This document shows positions 1 through 30,594 of a DNA stretch of 64,000 nucleotides, piece after piece. Within the stretch, counting starts at the first letter, position 1, and the number at the start of each line of letters is the position of its first letter. A model generated the notes under the pieces. It worked only from the letters and a program-made list of their open reading frames with translations, had not been told where the DNA came from and made no database searches. The stretch is from assembly GCA_026874595.1 (NCBI GenBank), contig CM049317.1:74282618-74346617 (forward strand), read 5' to 3'. Both the position numbers and the translations under genes were made by a program. The stretch comes from Sipunculus nudus (lineage: Eukaryota; Annelida; Sipuncula; Golfingiida; Sipunculidae).

Positions 1-2882
1 AATCAAACGACTCCTAAAGCTTAATATATCAAATAGTCTCTTTTCTGGAGTAGTTTTTGGGTTCCCCATGTAAGAGTTTACTTACAAATATGAAAAAAAG
101 TAGAAAGTTATATACAAGAGGTTATACGACCCGGTTCACCGTGCCCTTAATAACATGTAATCGTGATAACCAGATAATAAGTACAGATAAAAGGAATAGA
201 GGTTCCCTCTACGCGATCAAACTATTTTTATCAGGAAAACCACGAGCCAAACACTGTCCTGTTAAGATGGATAAGCATGTTCACGGCCAAGACAATGTAG
301 AACTTATAAACGCGGATATGGTGACGATCGTGAATATAATTTACCGAATCTGTTGCACGCAAAAAAATAAAAAAAAACAAATACACGGAAACAATAGGCT
401 TAACGGTTTATCTTGTTTTAGATCGGCGGTGCTTTACAATCTCTCTTAATGCTGTCTATGCTGTACCTAGTGTCTAAAATTTTGCAGTTTAAAGGGACAT
501 AATCAGGGGCAATATTAAACCTATTCTTTCACACTATCAGTTCAGTTTTGCTTTATACAAAAGTTTCCCAGCAAAACCATCCGAGCATACAGTCTCACTA
601 CCTCGGATCCGTCTTTTTTTACACCATGTTATGGCTGTGCACGTTTGCAAACACAGTCCAAATATGTGTCTGTTTAACATTACAAGGCTGCGTGACGGAG
701 GTCCGAATGTGAGCCGCAAAACGCAGTCTTTCAGACAGCGGGAACATTTTTCGGGCCAAGTCAGTCAAGGCATCTCCTGATTGACACGTCTTGTGGCTCC
801 GGCGGTGTTTATGTTGACACCTTTGATCGCGCCCGGTTCACTATTTTTAACACTCGTTTACAAGAGTAAGCAAACGGTTTAAAGGGAATATTACGGGAGG
901 CAGAAATTTATTTTAATGGAAAGAAGCTATTTTTCGTGTTAATTAGACATGCTTTATAGGTGATTAGGCCCCTTTAATATCATTTCTCAACGAAATCATG
1001 AATGCATTTTAACACATTTAGATATGGCTACGTTCTTATGCAGCACTTCCTTTTGACATTCTTCATCCGGGTCCATGACGGTATATCATGCTAGTATCCT
1101 TTTACTGTCGCTAATGGCAAGACCTTGAATCCTGTTGGACATCTGCTTTTTTATTTTAAATTTATTCACACTCGTGCTGTCATACATTCGACTAGAAAAC
1201 GGATTTTAGGAGGATAGACAGCTATCATGTTCTCTGGAATTTCATAGCCAGACTTAACTTTGAAATCATCATGTATTCCTTGGATTTCCAATATGGTCGC
1301 ATAATGACGACTACTGTCTTCCCTGTAGCAATTAACGATATTTCTAATTTCTAAAGCGTGAATTATAAATATGCAAATGAGAGCGATTCATCGGGTCCTA
1401 CATATGAGAATTGTAAGGTAAGTAAAATGATAATCACTCAAACCTTCAACCTCTTAAATAAATATGTTACTATTTACATTCCTAATTATTAATATTCATA
1501 CTAAAGATGCTTAATTATGTACTCATACATGTTCATGGACTCTAACCATACATCAAAGACCCTCAGAGAATTTTAAATGAATGTAGCAAAAGTCTACAAC
1601 CAGCGTACTGTCGCAGAGTGCCGTTTCATCCTTCAACGAGGAACGCATTTAAAGGCTCTGTGAAGATGAGTACATTTTTGTGAACGTTTCATGGTCTACA
1701 AGTACGCTGTCACTTGAAATAAACCAAACCAACCAGACCTTGCTAACAACACGTATCATGACCCGGAAACGGCTACTATTGTGTATGTTCGCAAAACGTT
1801 ATGTAAAGTATATAGCTTATTCTTATGCTCTATCATTAGCAGTATCTTTTTGATCAATCGTCTTGTAAGTCCAGACTGCTATGAGATCGGGAACATGTCT
1901 CATTCCCCATCTCTGGCACGAATATTAAAACTCATAACCGGTTAAAACCCTGCTTTAATTTCAATTTGCACATATATAACACGATTCCAAAAAACGCTTT
2001 GAAATATAACATTTGAAATTCAAATGCTCTCATGCTTAAATTTAACATTTGAAAAGTGCATTTGCATTTTATGCAAGCCTTGCAGTTCGATTGAAATCAT
2101 TATGAGGTTGTATTTACTATGTATGTCGACCTAAACAGTAACAGATGAATCAGTTTTCATATAATCATATATGATGTCCGAACTTTATAATCATTTAAGC
2201 CTCCATTGTTAAGATTGGCTTTCGTGGACCAGGAGTATAGCAAAGGGCTCAAAATCATGACATCGTGAGGTCAAACCTAGGCCGGGGTGGTGACCTCTCA
2301 AGGTCGCCCCCCCCCCCCGAGTGACCGCTCTGAATTGAACGGTTGTCAGCTTTCGCTTTAGAAATTGATTACAAATGTGTTTCCTTAATTAAACGATTTT
2401 ATCATATCTACGTCAAGACTAGCGATTATTTAGAAAGAATACATCTCATGTTAAAGGTTAAATCTTGTACTAGGGCTAATCTTTTCTTTTGGTCATTTAA
2501 CATTCAACAGTAGAGCTAAATTTCCTTTGAGGTAGAGATATATAAGATATTAATTAATTGTCGCTGACATTTGATCAAGATAAATAAACGTATGCAGTTG
2601 CAAACTTGTGCGAAAATTTCTCTTGGAATATGATTTCTTCTGATCCAAAACATATAGAATAGAAAAAAAGTACTGCGTCACGAACAAACCACCCTTATTA
2701 AAAATATCAGGCGTTTAGTTAAGCACTTTTCTAACACAGGACAATCGTTTGATTCAACTAATTAACTATCTGCTAACAATAAAGATGCTTCGAATAAACC
2801 GAATACCTTCACCATTAGCCAAACAGTCGATTAATTCATCTGCTTAGATTTCTCTGAATGTCTGATGTCCTCAACGCATCTA

Positions 2883-2963
<81 letters not shown>

Positions 2964-3205
2964 TACATGTAAAACACGTCAGTGTGTCTTACCCATTGTA
3001 ACTCTTGAGTTTCACGTCAGAGGGTATAATTGTGTTTACCCTTTGGCGATTATCAGGCGACTGGGTACTCGTCACAGAGATTCGCAGTGGTCATTTGTTC
3101 TTTGCGCGGTTCGGTGGTTTTCCTGAATGACGATACTTTGAGATTAGTTCATTGCGCTAACGTGACCACGTGACGACCGACCAAAGAACCGCTTGTTACA
3201 TCTGC
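1..3205. other. No gene seen (left flank)
   Basis: AT-rich sequence with short ORFs only, none protein-like or conserved. It holds a C-run at 2311-2320, where GTGAGGTCAAACCTAGGCC weakly resembles a pol III B box, and a (TA)n tract near the right end. Confidence 0.6.
2886..2962. repeat. (TA)n microsatellite
   Basis: About 38 TA units. Confidence 0.98.
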
Positions 3206-3982
3206 CTAGACAGAGTATCCATCTCTATATAAAACAAAGACGGAATGCACTGCATGCATTCTGGTGGTGCCCTGGCTGATATAACAAAATCTCCCTCCTT
3301 GCATTGCATACTGATAGCACAGCATGTCTGTTCCCCAAAGAATTACGGATACTAATCTGTTAACGTCAAAATCAGATAGAAAGTAAAGACCTCCACTGAC
3401 GGTTTCATTGTCCTTCATGTATGTTTTCACAACATGGCCACGTTTGCATGGAAATGTCAAATCTGCTTTGACGCAGGTAAAGCCCATGTACCAGAAATCC
3501 TACGAGTACGTAAAGTTAAGTGGACTGTTCTGCTTACATCCATCAAATCCTATTTACATGTTAGTACGTCTAGCGAAGGGAGGTACAACGATAATCTTGT
3601 TGCATGAGCAGGTATTCTTCGTGGTTTGAGAACATTCCATAGGAAAGTAGGTACTGGCAATTATGTGCTCAAATAATGAATAATTGTTTATTATGTCACG
3701 ACATGTAGAGGTTAAGTTTAAAATGTATTCCTCATCGGAGAAATACATGCGCATCAATGTTGCTCCACGCACACATTGTGTGTTATCATTTATACTGAAG
3801 TTTAGGTATTGAAAGCTGAGTTGAAATCCTCCATGCTGTCCTTTTTCTTCGACAACGGACCCAGTCCACCCATCATCGGTGATAACTCTTCCGGATACAA
3901 TTCTGGCGTCTGCATAACGGTTGTAAAAGATGAGTTTTGAAGGTACAAATTGAAAGCACCAAAACACAAATAAATTCACCAT
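3206..3982 (-). pseudogene. Unrecognised, probably secreted protein (copy 1 of a local family; gene or recent pseudogene)
   Basis: The 5' part starts at Met 3982 (MVNLFVFWCFQFVPSKLIFY, signal-peptide-like) and reads GRVITDDGWTGSVVEEKGQ, FQLSFQYLNFSINDN, CVRGATLMRMYFSDEEYIL to a TAA near 3554. A second open stretch (3499-3206) follows a TAG acceptor: DFWYMGFTCVKADLTFPC, VVKTYMKDNETVSGGLYFLS, FDVNRLVSVILWGTDMLCY, ending YRDGYSV-stop. The short gap looks like a ~55-bp intron, but the best donor (AT|GTAAAT) is out of phase with the second part. So either I mis-set the junction or the copy carries a frameshift. At least eight Cys suggest disulphides. The family is real because homologous pieces recur nearby. 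Confidence 0.5.
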
Positions 3983-4346
3983 TCTAATAAATATTGCAGC
4001 AGATAAAATATGAGATTTATGACTGAATCTGAGAGCGGTATCTGTGTAGTTATTTGAGAACAATCTCATTGTTGCGTGTTAAGGTTTTTATGTCGTTTAT
4101 GCTGTAATCAAGCGCACAAGAAATATATAATTGCAATTAATAGGCTGGGCATGTTTGCTGTTACAACATCGACTCAATGTGTATCAATTAAGACTATTAT
4201 TGTAACCGCCATAACCACAACAAAAGGGTATAGGAACAACACAACCTTTCCCGAATCATCGGCTTAGTATAAATGCTATCTGATTCTTGTATAGGGATAA
4301 TCGAATCGATCTGATATGGTAGCCAGCGAACCCTCCCAGCATGAAT

Positions 4347-4516
4347 ACCAATGATGGGTAGAATGGGTTCGTTGTAAGGGAATACGGACAACGTAGAGGA
4401 TTTCTAATAAGCTTTCAATACCTAAACGTCAATATAAATGATAACATACGTGTGCGTGGGGCAACATTGATGCGCTTGTATTCCTTCGATGACGAATACA
4501 TTTTAAACTTACCCTA
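4347..4516 (+). pseudogene. Inverted pseudogene copy 2 of the local secreted-protein family
   Basis: It reads TNDG-stop-NGFVVREYGQ, then SFQYLNVNINDN, RVRGATLMRLYSFDDEYILN and LP-stop. It aligns residue by residue with copy 1 (TDDGWTGSVVEEKGQ; SFQYLNFSINDN; CVRGATLMRMYFSDEEYILN). The conserved Trp codon has become TAG. It lies in opposite orientation, only ~280 bp from copy 1. Confidence 0.7.
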
Positions 4517-4880
4517 AAAATGTTTTTTTTTTCATTTAAATTTCAAAATAATTAAAGTAAAAATGATTTTCAAAATACATTTCAAAATATGCCATGAAAT
4601 TTAATAAAGTTTAAAGTTATAACCCATATAAAAAAGCAATATGGGTTTTTAATTATTAAAATACTGTCCGTTGATGGTATGTATATTAAGTGGTGTGCTT
4701 AAACATTATATGAAAGACGTGAACAGTCTTGAGGCTGTACAATTAAGTCGTGTCTTACTGTAGTTGGTTTGTCATGTTGGGCTTTCATTTCCACCCAACT
4801 TTGCCCACATATATTCATTTCTTTGTCAGAAATATGATTCCTAGGTCATATCATGGTTACGTTGTATTACTGAAGAGTTT

Positions 4881-4942
4881 CTCTCTGTCTGTCCGTCTGT
4901 CTGCCTGTCTGTCCGTCTGTCTGTCTGTCTCTCTCTCTCTCT
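4881..4942. repeat. (TCTG)n then (TC)n microsatellite
   Basis: Tetranucleotide TCTG/TCCG units followed by TC units. Confidence 0.95.
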
Positions 4943-5630
4943 TTGGTAGATTACTAGTAAAGTGTTTTAAGCAGGTTTACAGGCATCATCCAATAGAAAA
5001 GTAAAAGAGTGTTCATAGTGTATGTCCAATGATATCTGATTCATCATTTACAATTTTATTTTTTGATACTTAAGAGAAAATGAAACAAACATTATTGTAT
5101 TTGCGTGACAGGCTGCAGTAAACACCTTTCATAAGCAAAGGGTTATTCAATTAACTTCATGGTTGATTAATATAATTTCATTTGTATGTTTGTGGACCTG
5201 GGTATAATCGTACACTTGTCTCTTGCTGGGTTAATAAAGTATATAGCAAAGTTCATATTTACTTATTTTTGATCATATCGCCAGGCGATGTACGTTGGGA
5301 ACTTCAATAATACGCGAGTCATATTTTTAAACTTGTTTCATGATTACAGAGAGGATCCCATAAATGAGGCATGTACTTTCTTGGCCATGTCTGACTTAAA
5401 ATCTTGTGGTTTTGAGAGCCTCCATGATCGCCCTAACATTACCTATAATTATCCAGTTACAAAAATAACAGCAACCTTGTGATAGCGTTAATAAAACTCC
5501 ATCTTGTGCCTGATATTCTATACCGAAACATTAAACAGGTGTGGCAGCAGCGTTCGCACCAAATGTTTCCTGTTTCTCTTATGTATGTTAAGTACATGTT
5601 GTTGTACAAAGGAAGTATTGTTAAAAGAAT

Positions 5631-5930
5631 GTGTCAGGAGAGGTAAACACAACTGACGGAGGGACCGGATTTATCATTGCTGAACATAGCAGTATAAGTG
5701 ACTTCCAATTGAAATTTAACTTTCTGAACTTCACTTTGAAAGAATGGGGAGAGTGTAACAAAAGTTCAGTCTTAATACAAAGCATATCTATGGGGGAAAA
5801 CATTCCAGGGTGGACCGTTTAACTTGCAGCAAAATAAGCCAAAGTTCAACACTGAACCATCCTCTTGCCTCGACCTATTTCCTACTGGAAGGCTCCCAAA
5901 CCAAAAAACAGAGGATGTTCTTGTTATTTT
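5631..5930 (+). pseudogene. Pseudogene copy 3 of the local secreted-protein family
   Basis: It reads SGEVNTTDGGTGFIIAEHSS, ISDFQLKFNFLNFTL, CNKSSVLIQSISMG, then after a frameshift HPLASTYFLLEGSQTKKQ. These match copy 1 (SGRVITDDGWTGSVVEE, GFQLSFQYLNFSI, IIASTYFPMECSQTTKN). It is more diverged than copy 2. Confidence 0.62.
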
Positions 5931-8282
5931 AATTCATGTGTTGAAGACGGGGATTGATTGGGTATGTTGGACGGACCAATAAAAAACACGCACAAATACT
6001 GGTAATTAAAAGGTTTGAGGGAAAGTACACATGATTCAATGTTTAGCTCGTCGGTCTTTTGGCGAGTTTTAAAATAAAACGCTCGGTCGATTTTGGTGTG
6101 GTTTCAGAGCGGGCTGTGGTCGCCCGTTTAAGGGCAGTGGTTTTCTCATGGTAATCCGGTTTCCATAATCCCTTAGGTACTACTGAATGTCATAATCTCT
6201 GAGTAATGGAGAGTGCTTTGCATTAGCTTCTAGAGCAAGCTGTTGAATCCGTATACAACAAATACATTTTTAATCAACTTGTCATACCTTAGCCCTGCCT
6301 GGGCTTTAGTAATTGTGTTTACCAATAAAATGCTTATAATAAAACGTGATTCCATGTACCGATACACTAAACTCAGTGCCAGTTCTTATCACTAAAGCCC
6401 TGTAAATTCCGTGTGGTGAATCCCTGATATTTGCATATTAAGGCGTCACAAGGTTCTTTGAGGACCTGACGATTACACCGTAATTGCATATCAGGCCGTC
6501 ACGCCTCATGCGAGTGGAATCGTTGCTATGAGAACGCTAACAGCGGTCCCACAGCTCGACCCCATTGGTTACATTCGCACTGAAATCATGTATTCAGGTA
6601 GTCCACACATGGACATGTGTCCTATAATATATCTTTGCTTAACGAATATTACGGTCCATGGGCCAAATGTAAGTGCATATTGTAGACACTATCGCAACAA
6701 TTGTGTACCGACAGGTCCAGTAAAATTCCTTCTGGCGAGATGACAAGAGCAGCTGGCAGCATTTGTATGAACCCGTGTATTAACTGTCAAATTGCGACTA
6801 GCGAATTGTGATCGTTTCAGTCAGCCGGGGAACATTTTGACTGCGCTCGTCTCGTGTGCTTCTGAATATCTCGCGCTGATTGGCTGAGCCAGAGTTTGTT
6901 CGGCCTACATTATGTTTAAACAGACCAACTTTCAAGAGTGGTGGTCCGATAAACGTTAAAACTGAGGCTGAGGATTATAGTGTTTTAAAGTCCCGCCGAA
7001 CTCAACATAAGCGACGGCCTAAAACTAATAAGACAAATCAGGTGGGAATATTAGTAGTCAATTGGAAGCCCGGAACAGGCGATGACTGAATGAACCATGT
7101 TGGTTTTGAAAAAGATTCTGGGAAAGACCACTGCTGACGTCACTGGAAAAGACCTTACTTCAGCGAGGCGGTGATGTGTGGCGCTGACCGTCCGGGAAAC
7201 GGTAAAGATTACCAGCCCAGATAGTGGCAAATTAGTTATATAAGTAGCCGCAAGATGGCGGTACCGATAATAAGTGCGATACAACACGGGAACATTTGTT
7301 TTCTCTGTCAGAAGCAACAATTAAATCACAACTATTTCATGGACCGGGCCAGTCTAGTCATTCCTGGTCTAAATTTAAATCATTTTAATGGAATCATGAA
7401 AACCTGAGTGCTTTCGGCTTATTATTTATTTATTTATTTTTTTAATTTACGTTAAATGTTTATGCTGAGTCCTGAATCGGGTATATGGTTGTATTTGAGA
7501 TATATATAATTGAACAATAAACACAAAATAATCATATATCACTTGCTTTATATAATATTCAAATGCATCCATAAAGCTTTCACACTCATCCATTAATCTG
7601 TTGCTCTAACGGAAACCAAGATATTTATCATATAACGTGAAGATTGGCGTTTTATTTATACTTTTATTTTTGAAACTTGCCTTTTCTTAAAGTTCTACTG
7701 ATGCAAAATACTTATGCAAAAATACTAATATGATGTATACTTAACTGATTAAATTGACATTTTGGTATCCGTCATCGTTTAGGGGTATTATATGTCTTGC
7801 TATCATTACGACCTAGATTCACTGTACTTAGTCTAATATCTGTAACAGCTTGGAACAAGACGAAGATATATCTACCAAGAGGCTTTGTGAACTTTGTGAA
7901 GGGGTACAACTCGGGGTAAGGTAAGATAAATGACAGATATTGGAAGACTTTTCTCCTACTCCGAGCTAAACACCAAATAAATTCACTGCTTGTTATAAAT
8001 TATTGTTGAACTGTTCCCAGTTCTGTATCTGAACTCTTCATGCTTGATGTAAGTGTATATTATAAATGAGGGAGATGTTTCTTGGAACCATAAGTGATGG
8101 CAGACTTGGGCCTACACTAGTTCCAGAAAGCTGAGCTATACAGGAAAGCAAAGAAAGCACTCAGAATGATGATTCTTATGAACAAACTGTATACGAAGGA
8201 AACAGAGAACTAAGAACTGGCTGCTCTCTGTCTCATTACAAACAAGCCTTCATGGACCGTCTCTTATACTTGAAAACTTGGT
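5931..8282. other. No confident gene
   Basis: Between family copies 3 and 4. A GC-richer patch at 6400-7200 has a 69-codon basic ORF (MAEPEFVRPTLC..., 6880-7089) and a perfect TGACGTCA at 7135. I cannot assign it. Confidence 0.5.
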
Positions 8283-8405
8283 GGTGTTGTTAATAAATAT
8301 ATGAAAGACAATGAAAATGTAAGTTGGGGTTTTTACTTTTTAAGTGATTACGATGTTAACATGTTGGTTTCCACTATCCTTAAGGGAACACTCATGCTAT
8401 ATTAA
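8283..8405 (+). pseudogene. Fragment (copy 4) of the local secreted-protein family, running into the 22-bp minisatellite
   Basis: It reads YMKDNENVSWGFYFLSDYDV then NMLVSTILKGTLMLY-stop. Copy 1 reads YMKDNETVSGGLYFLSDFDV then NRLVSVILWGTDMLCY. The last codons (KGTLMLY) are the first unit of the satellite that starts at 8381. Confidence 0.75.
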
Positions 8406-10570
8406 GGGTACACTCATGCTATATTAAGGGAACACTCATGCTATATTAAGGGTACACTCATGCTATATTAAGGGTACACTCATGCTATATTAAGGGTACA
8501 CTCATGCTATATTAAGGGTACACTCATGCTATATTAAGGGTACACTCATGCTATATTAAGGGTACACTCATGCTATATTAAGGGTACACTCATGCTATAT
8601 TAAGGGTACACTCATGCTATATTAAGGGTACACTCATGCTATATTAAGGGTACACTCATGCTATATTAAGGGTACACTCATGCTATATTAAGGGTACATT
8701 CATGCTATATTAAGGGTACACTCATGCTATATTAAGGGTACACTCATGCTATATTAAGGGTACACTCATGCTATATTAAGGGTACACTCATGCTATATTA
8801 AGGGTACACTCATGCTATATTAAGGGTACATTCATGCTATATTAAGGGTACACTCATGCTATATTAAGGGTACACTCATGCTATATTAAGGGTACACTCA
8901 TGCTATATTAAGGGTACACTCATGCTATATTAAGGGTACACTCATGCTATATTAAGGGTACACTCATGCTATATTAAGGGTACACTCATGCTATATTAAG
9001 GGTACACTCATGCTATATTAAGGGTACACTCATGCTATATTAAGGGTACACTCATGCTATATTAAGGGTACACTCATGCTATATTAAGGGTACACTCATG
9101 CTATATTAAGGGTACACTCATGCTATATTAAGGGTACACTCATGCTATATTAAGGGTACACTCATGCTATATTAAGGGTACATTCATGCTATATTAAGGG
9201 TACACTCATGCTATATTAAGGGTACATTCATGCTATATTAAGGGTACACTCATGCTATATTAAGGGTACATTCATGCTATATTAAGGGTACACTCATGCT
9301 ATATTAAGGGTACACTCATGCTATATTAAGGGTACACTCATGCTATATTAAGGGTACATTCATGCTATATTAAGGGTACACTCATGCTATATTAAGGGTA
9401 CACTCATGCTATATTAAGGGTACACTCATGCTATATTAAGGGTACACTCATGCTATATTAAGGGTACATTCATGCTATATTAAGGTACACTCATGCTATA
9501 TTAAGGGTACATTCATGCTATATTAAGGGTACACTCATGCTATATTAAGGGTACATTCATGCTATATTAAGGGTACACTCATGCTATATTAAGGGTACAT
9601 TCATGCTATATTAAGGGTACACTCATGCTATATTAAGGGTACATTCATGCTATATTAAGGGTACACTCATGCTATATTAAGGGTACACTCATGCTATATT
9701 AAGGGTACACTCATGCTATATTAAGGGTACACTCATGCTATATTAAGGGTACACTCATGCTATATTAAGGGTACATTCATGCTATATTAAGGGTACACTC
9801 ATGCTATATTAAGGGTACACTCATGCTATATTAAGGGTACACTCATGCTATATTAAGGGTACACTCATGCTATATTAAGGGTACACTCATGCTATATTAA
9901 GGGTACATTCATGCTATATTAAGGGTACATTCATGCTATATTAAGGGTACACTCATGCTATATTAAGGGTACACTCATGCTATATTAAGGGTACACTCAT
10001 GCTATATAAAGGGTACACTCATGCTATATTAAGGGGACATTCATGCTATATTAAGGGTACATTCATGCTATATTAAGGGTACACTCATGCTATATTAAGG
10101 GTACACTCATGCTATATTAAGGGTACACTCATGCTATATTAAGGGTACATTCATGCTATATTAAGGGTACACTCATGCTATATTAAGGGTACATTCATGC
10201 TATATTAAGGGTACACTCATGCTATATTAAGGGTACACTCATGCTATATTAAGGGTACACTCATGCTATATTAAGGGTACACTCATGCTATATTAAGGGT
10301 ACACTCATGCTATATTAAGGGTACATTCATGCTATATTAAGGGTACATTCATGCTATATTAAGGGTACACTCATGCTATATTAAGGGTACATTCATGCTA
10401 TATTAAGGGTACATTCATGCTATATTAAGGGTACACTCATGCTATATTAAGGGTACACTCATGCTATATTAAGGGTACACTCATGCTATATTAAGGGTAC
10501 ACTCATGCTATATTAAGGGTACATTCATGCTATATTAAGGGTACATTCATGCTATATTAAGGGTACACAC
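8381..10570 (+). repeat. 22-bp minisatellite, about 100 copies
   Basis: The unit is GGTACACTCATG plus CTATATTAAG. The first and third units have GGGAACAC instead of GGGTACAC. Almost all variation is a single C/T site (CACTCATG or CATTCATG), with rare others (TATATAAAG near 10008, one 21-bp unit near 9485). The C form fills the left third; C and T forms intermix further right. The array ends at GGGTACACACATGCCATG (~10570). Confidence 0.97.
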
Positions 10571-11821
10571 ATGCCATGTTGACCACGTCGTCAAAAGTTA
10601 CAATTCGGTTCGTTTTCTTAAAACTACGTCTCAACTGATAGGTTAACCATATCCAAATGATATCCTGTGCAGAACCTATATTCCAGTTTTTCAGGTCAAA
10701 CGTCAAGAAGAATTCCCTAAGAGGCATATTTAAGTTTTACAGCATATTGCGACGTCCTCTTCATCATGTTTGGTAAACGTTAGCAGGTATCTCTCCTCCA
10801 GTCATATGTCAGGATCGTTCTTACTGTTGTAAGATAATTTCGAAAGACCTTTTCAAACCCACTTATGCCATGCACGCAAGGGTCGTCTGCTCTTTACGGG
10901 TCTGCCAGCCGTCACTTTGTTGTATGGAATTATAAGACAGACATTTTTTTCACTTAAGATATACAACTTTTTTATAGATATACTGTCAATTGTGCACCAA
11001 TGTAAAACATCCGTTTTCAGCATGAAATTTGATGTAAACACGTGACGCCGTAAAAAACGCTTTTAATGAACAATCTTTATTTCCTTTGTAACAGAGGCCA
11101 CTTTATAATAGATAAATTTCACTCAAACTTGCAAGATGTTCATTTACTCTTGTAGATCCGTAAGGTGGGAGTGGAAACAATGCCTTCTCAAGCAGGTATA
11201 TGAGAATGCATTATAGAACTATCACGGTACACCTGGTCACCGTTATATATAAAACAAGCTCAAATATTGTTTAATCAGTTGTCTCTGTATTGATACACGG
11301 GCGATTTTTGATAACCCGATGGAAAATGACGTCTGACATTTAATTATTGTTCCTGCGCGTCATATACAAGACATATAATGTAAAATGTATTGCCCAAAAC
11401 AGGCATGATGGCACCCAATTGTTTTTTTTTAAATGCATGATAAGTGTAGAAGTCATTACTGTACATATATGTGGGATGTTCTGAATTGTTATCTGTCTAT
11501 GAACAGAGAAAAATGGGGAATCAGGACCTTAATTTGTGTATATTTATATTTGATATATATCTCGGGGGAAGTATCGCGATACACATCGTATCGATAAATA
11601 ATGTATTCTTACGGCTTTATATGATAAGAAGGCTTGTATGTAACAATGAAATAGACCCGTCAAACTGGAAGACCTTTTCGATTGAACGCCATTGTGTATA
11701 CGTTATATTAACAATAATAATTAGCACCTTGTCGTGGTGATACATGTCAGATAGATAATGATAATTAGTTTTCCAGTAACAATACATGATACGTGAACGA
11801 AAACGGCATTTTTCTCAAGTT
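10571..11821. other. Flank of the minisatellite and 3' UTR side of the CNBD2-like gene
   Basis: No coding sequence recognised. The CNBD2 3' UTR probably covers about 11060-11821. Confidence 0.5.
11076..11081 (-). promoter_or_regulatory. Candidate poly(A) signal of the CNBD2-like gene
   Basis: AATAAA on the minus strand, about 740 bases past the CNBD2 stop codon. It is the plausible end of a normal-length 3' UTR; no transcript evidence is available. Confidence 0.35.

Positions 11822-30594
<18,773 letters not shown>

Noticed and set aside
57-449. 130-codon ORF
   Set aside because: No protein-like composition, no splice context, no related copy in the window; expected by chance.
8381-10570. 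CRISPR-like array
   Set aside because: Direct repeats are contiguous with no unique spacers, in a eukaryotic context; it is a minisatellite.
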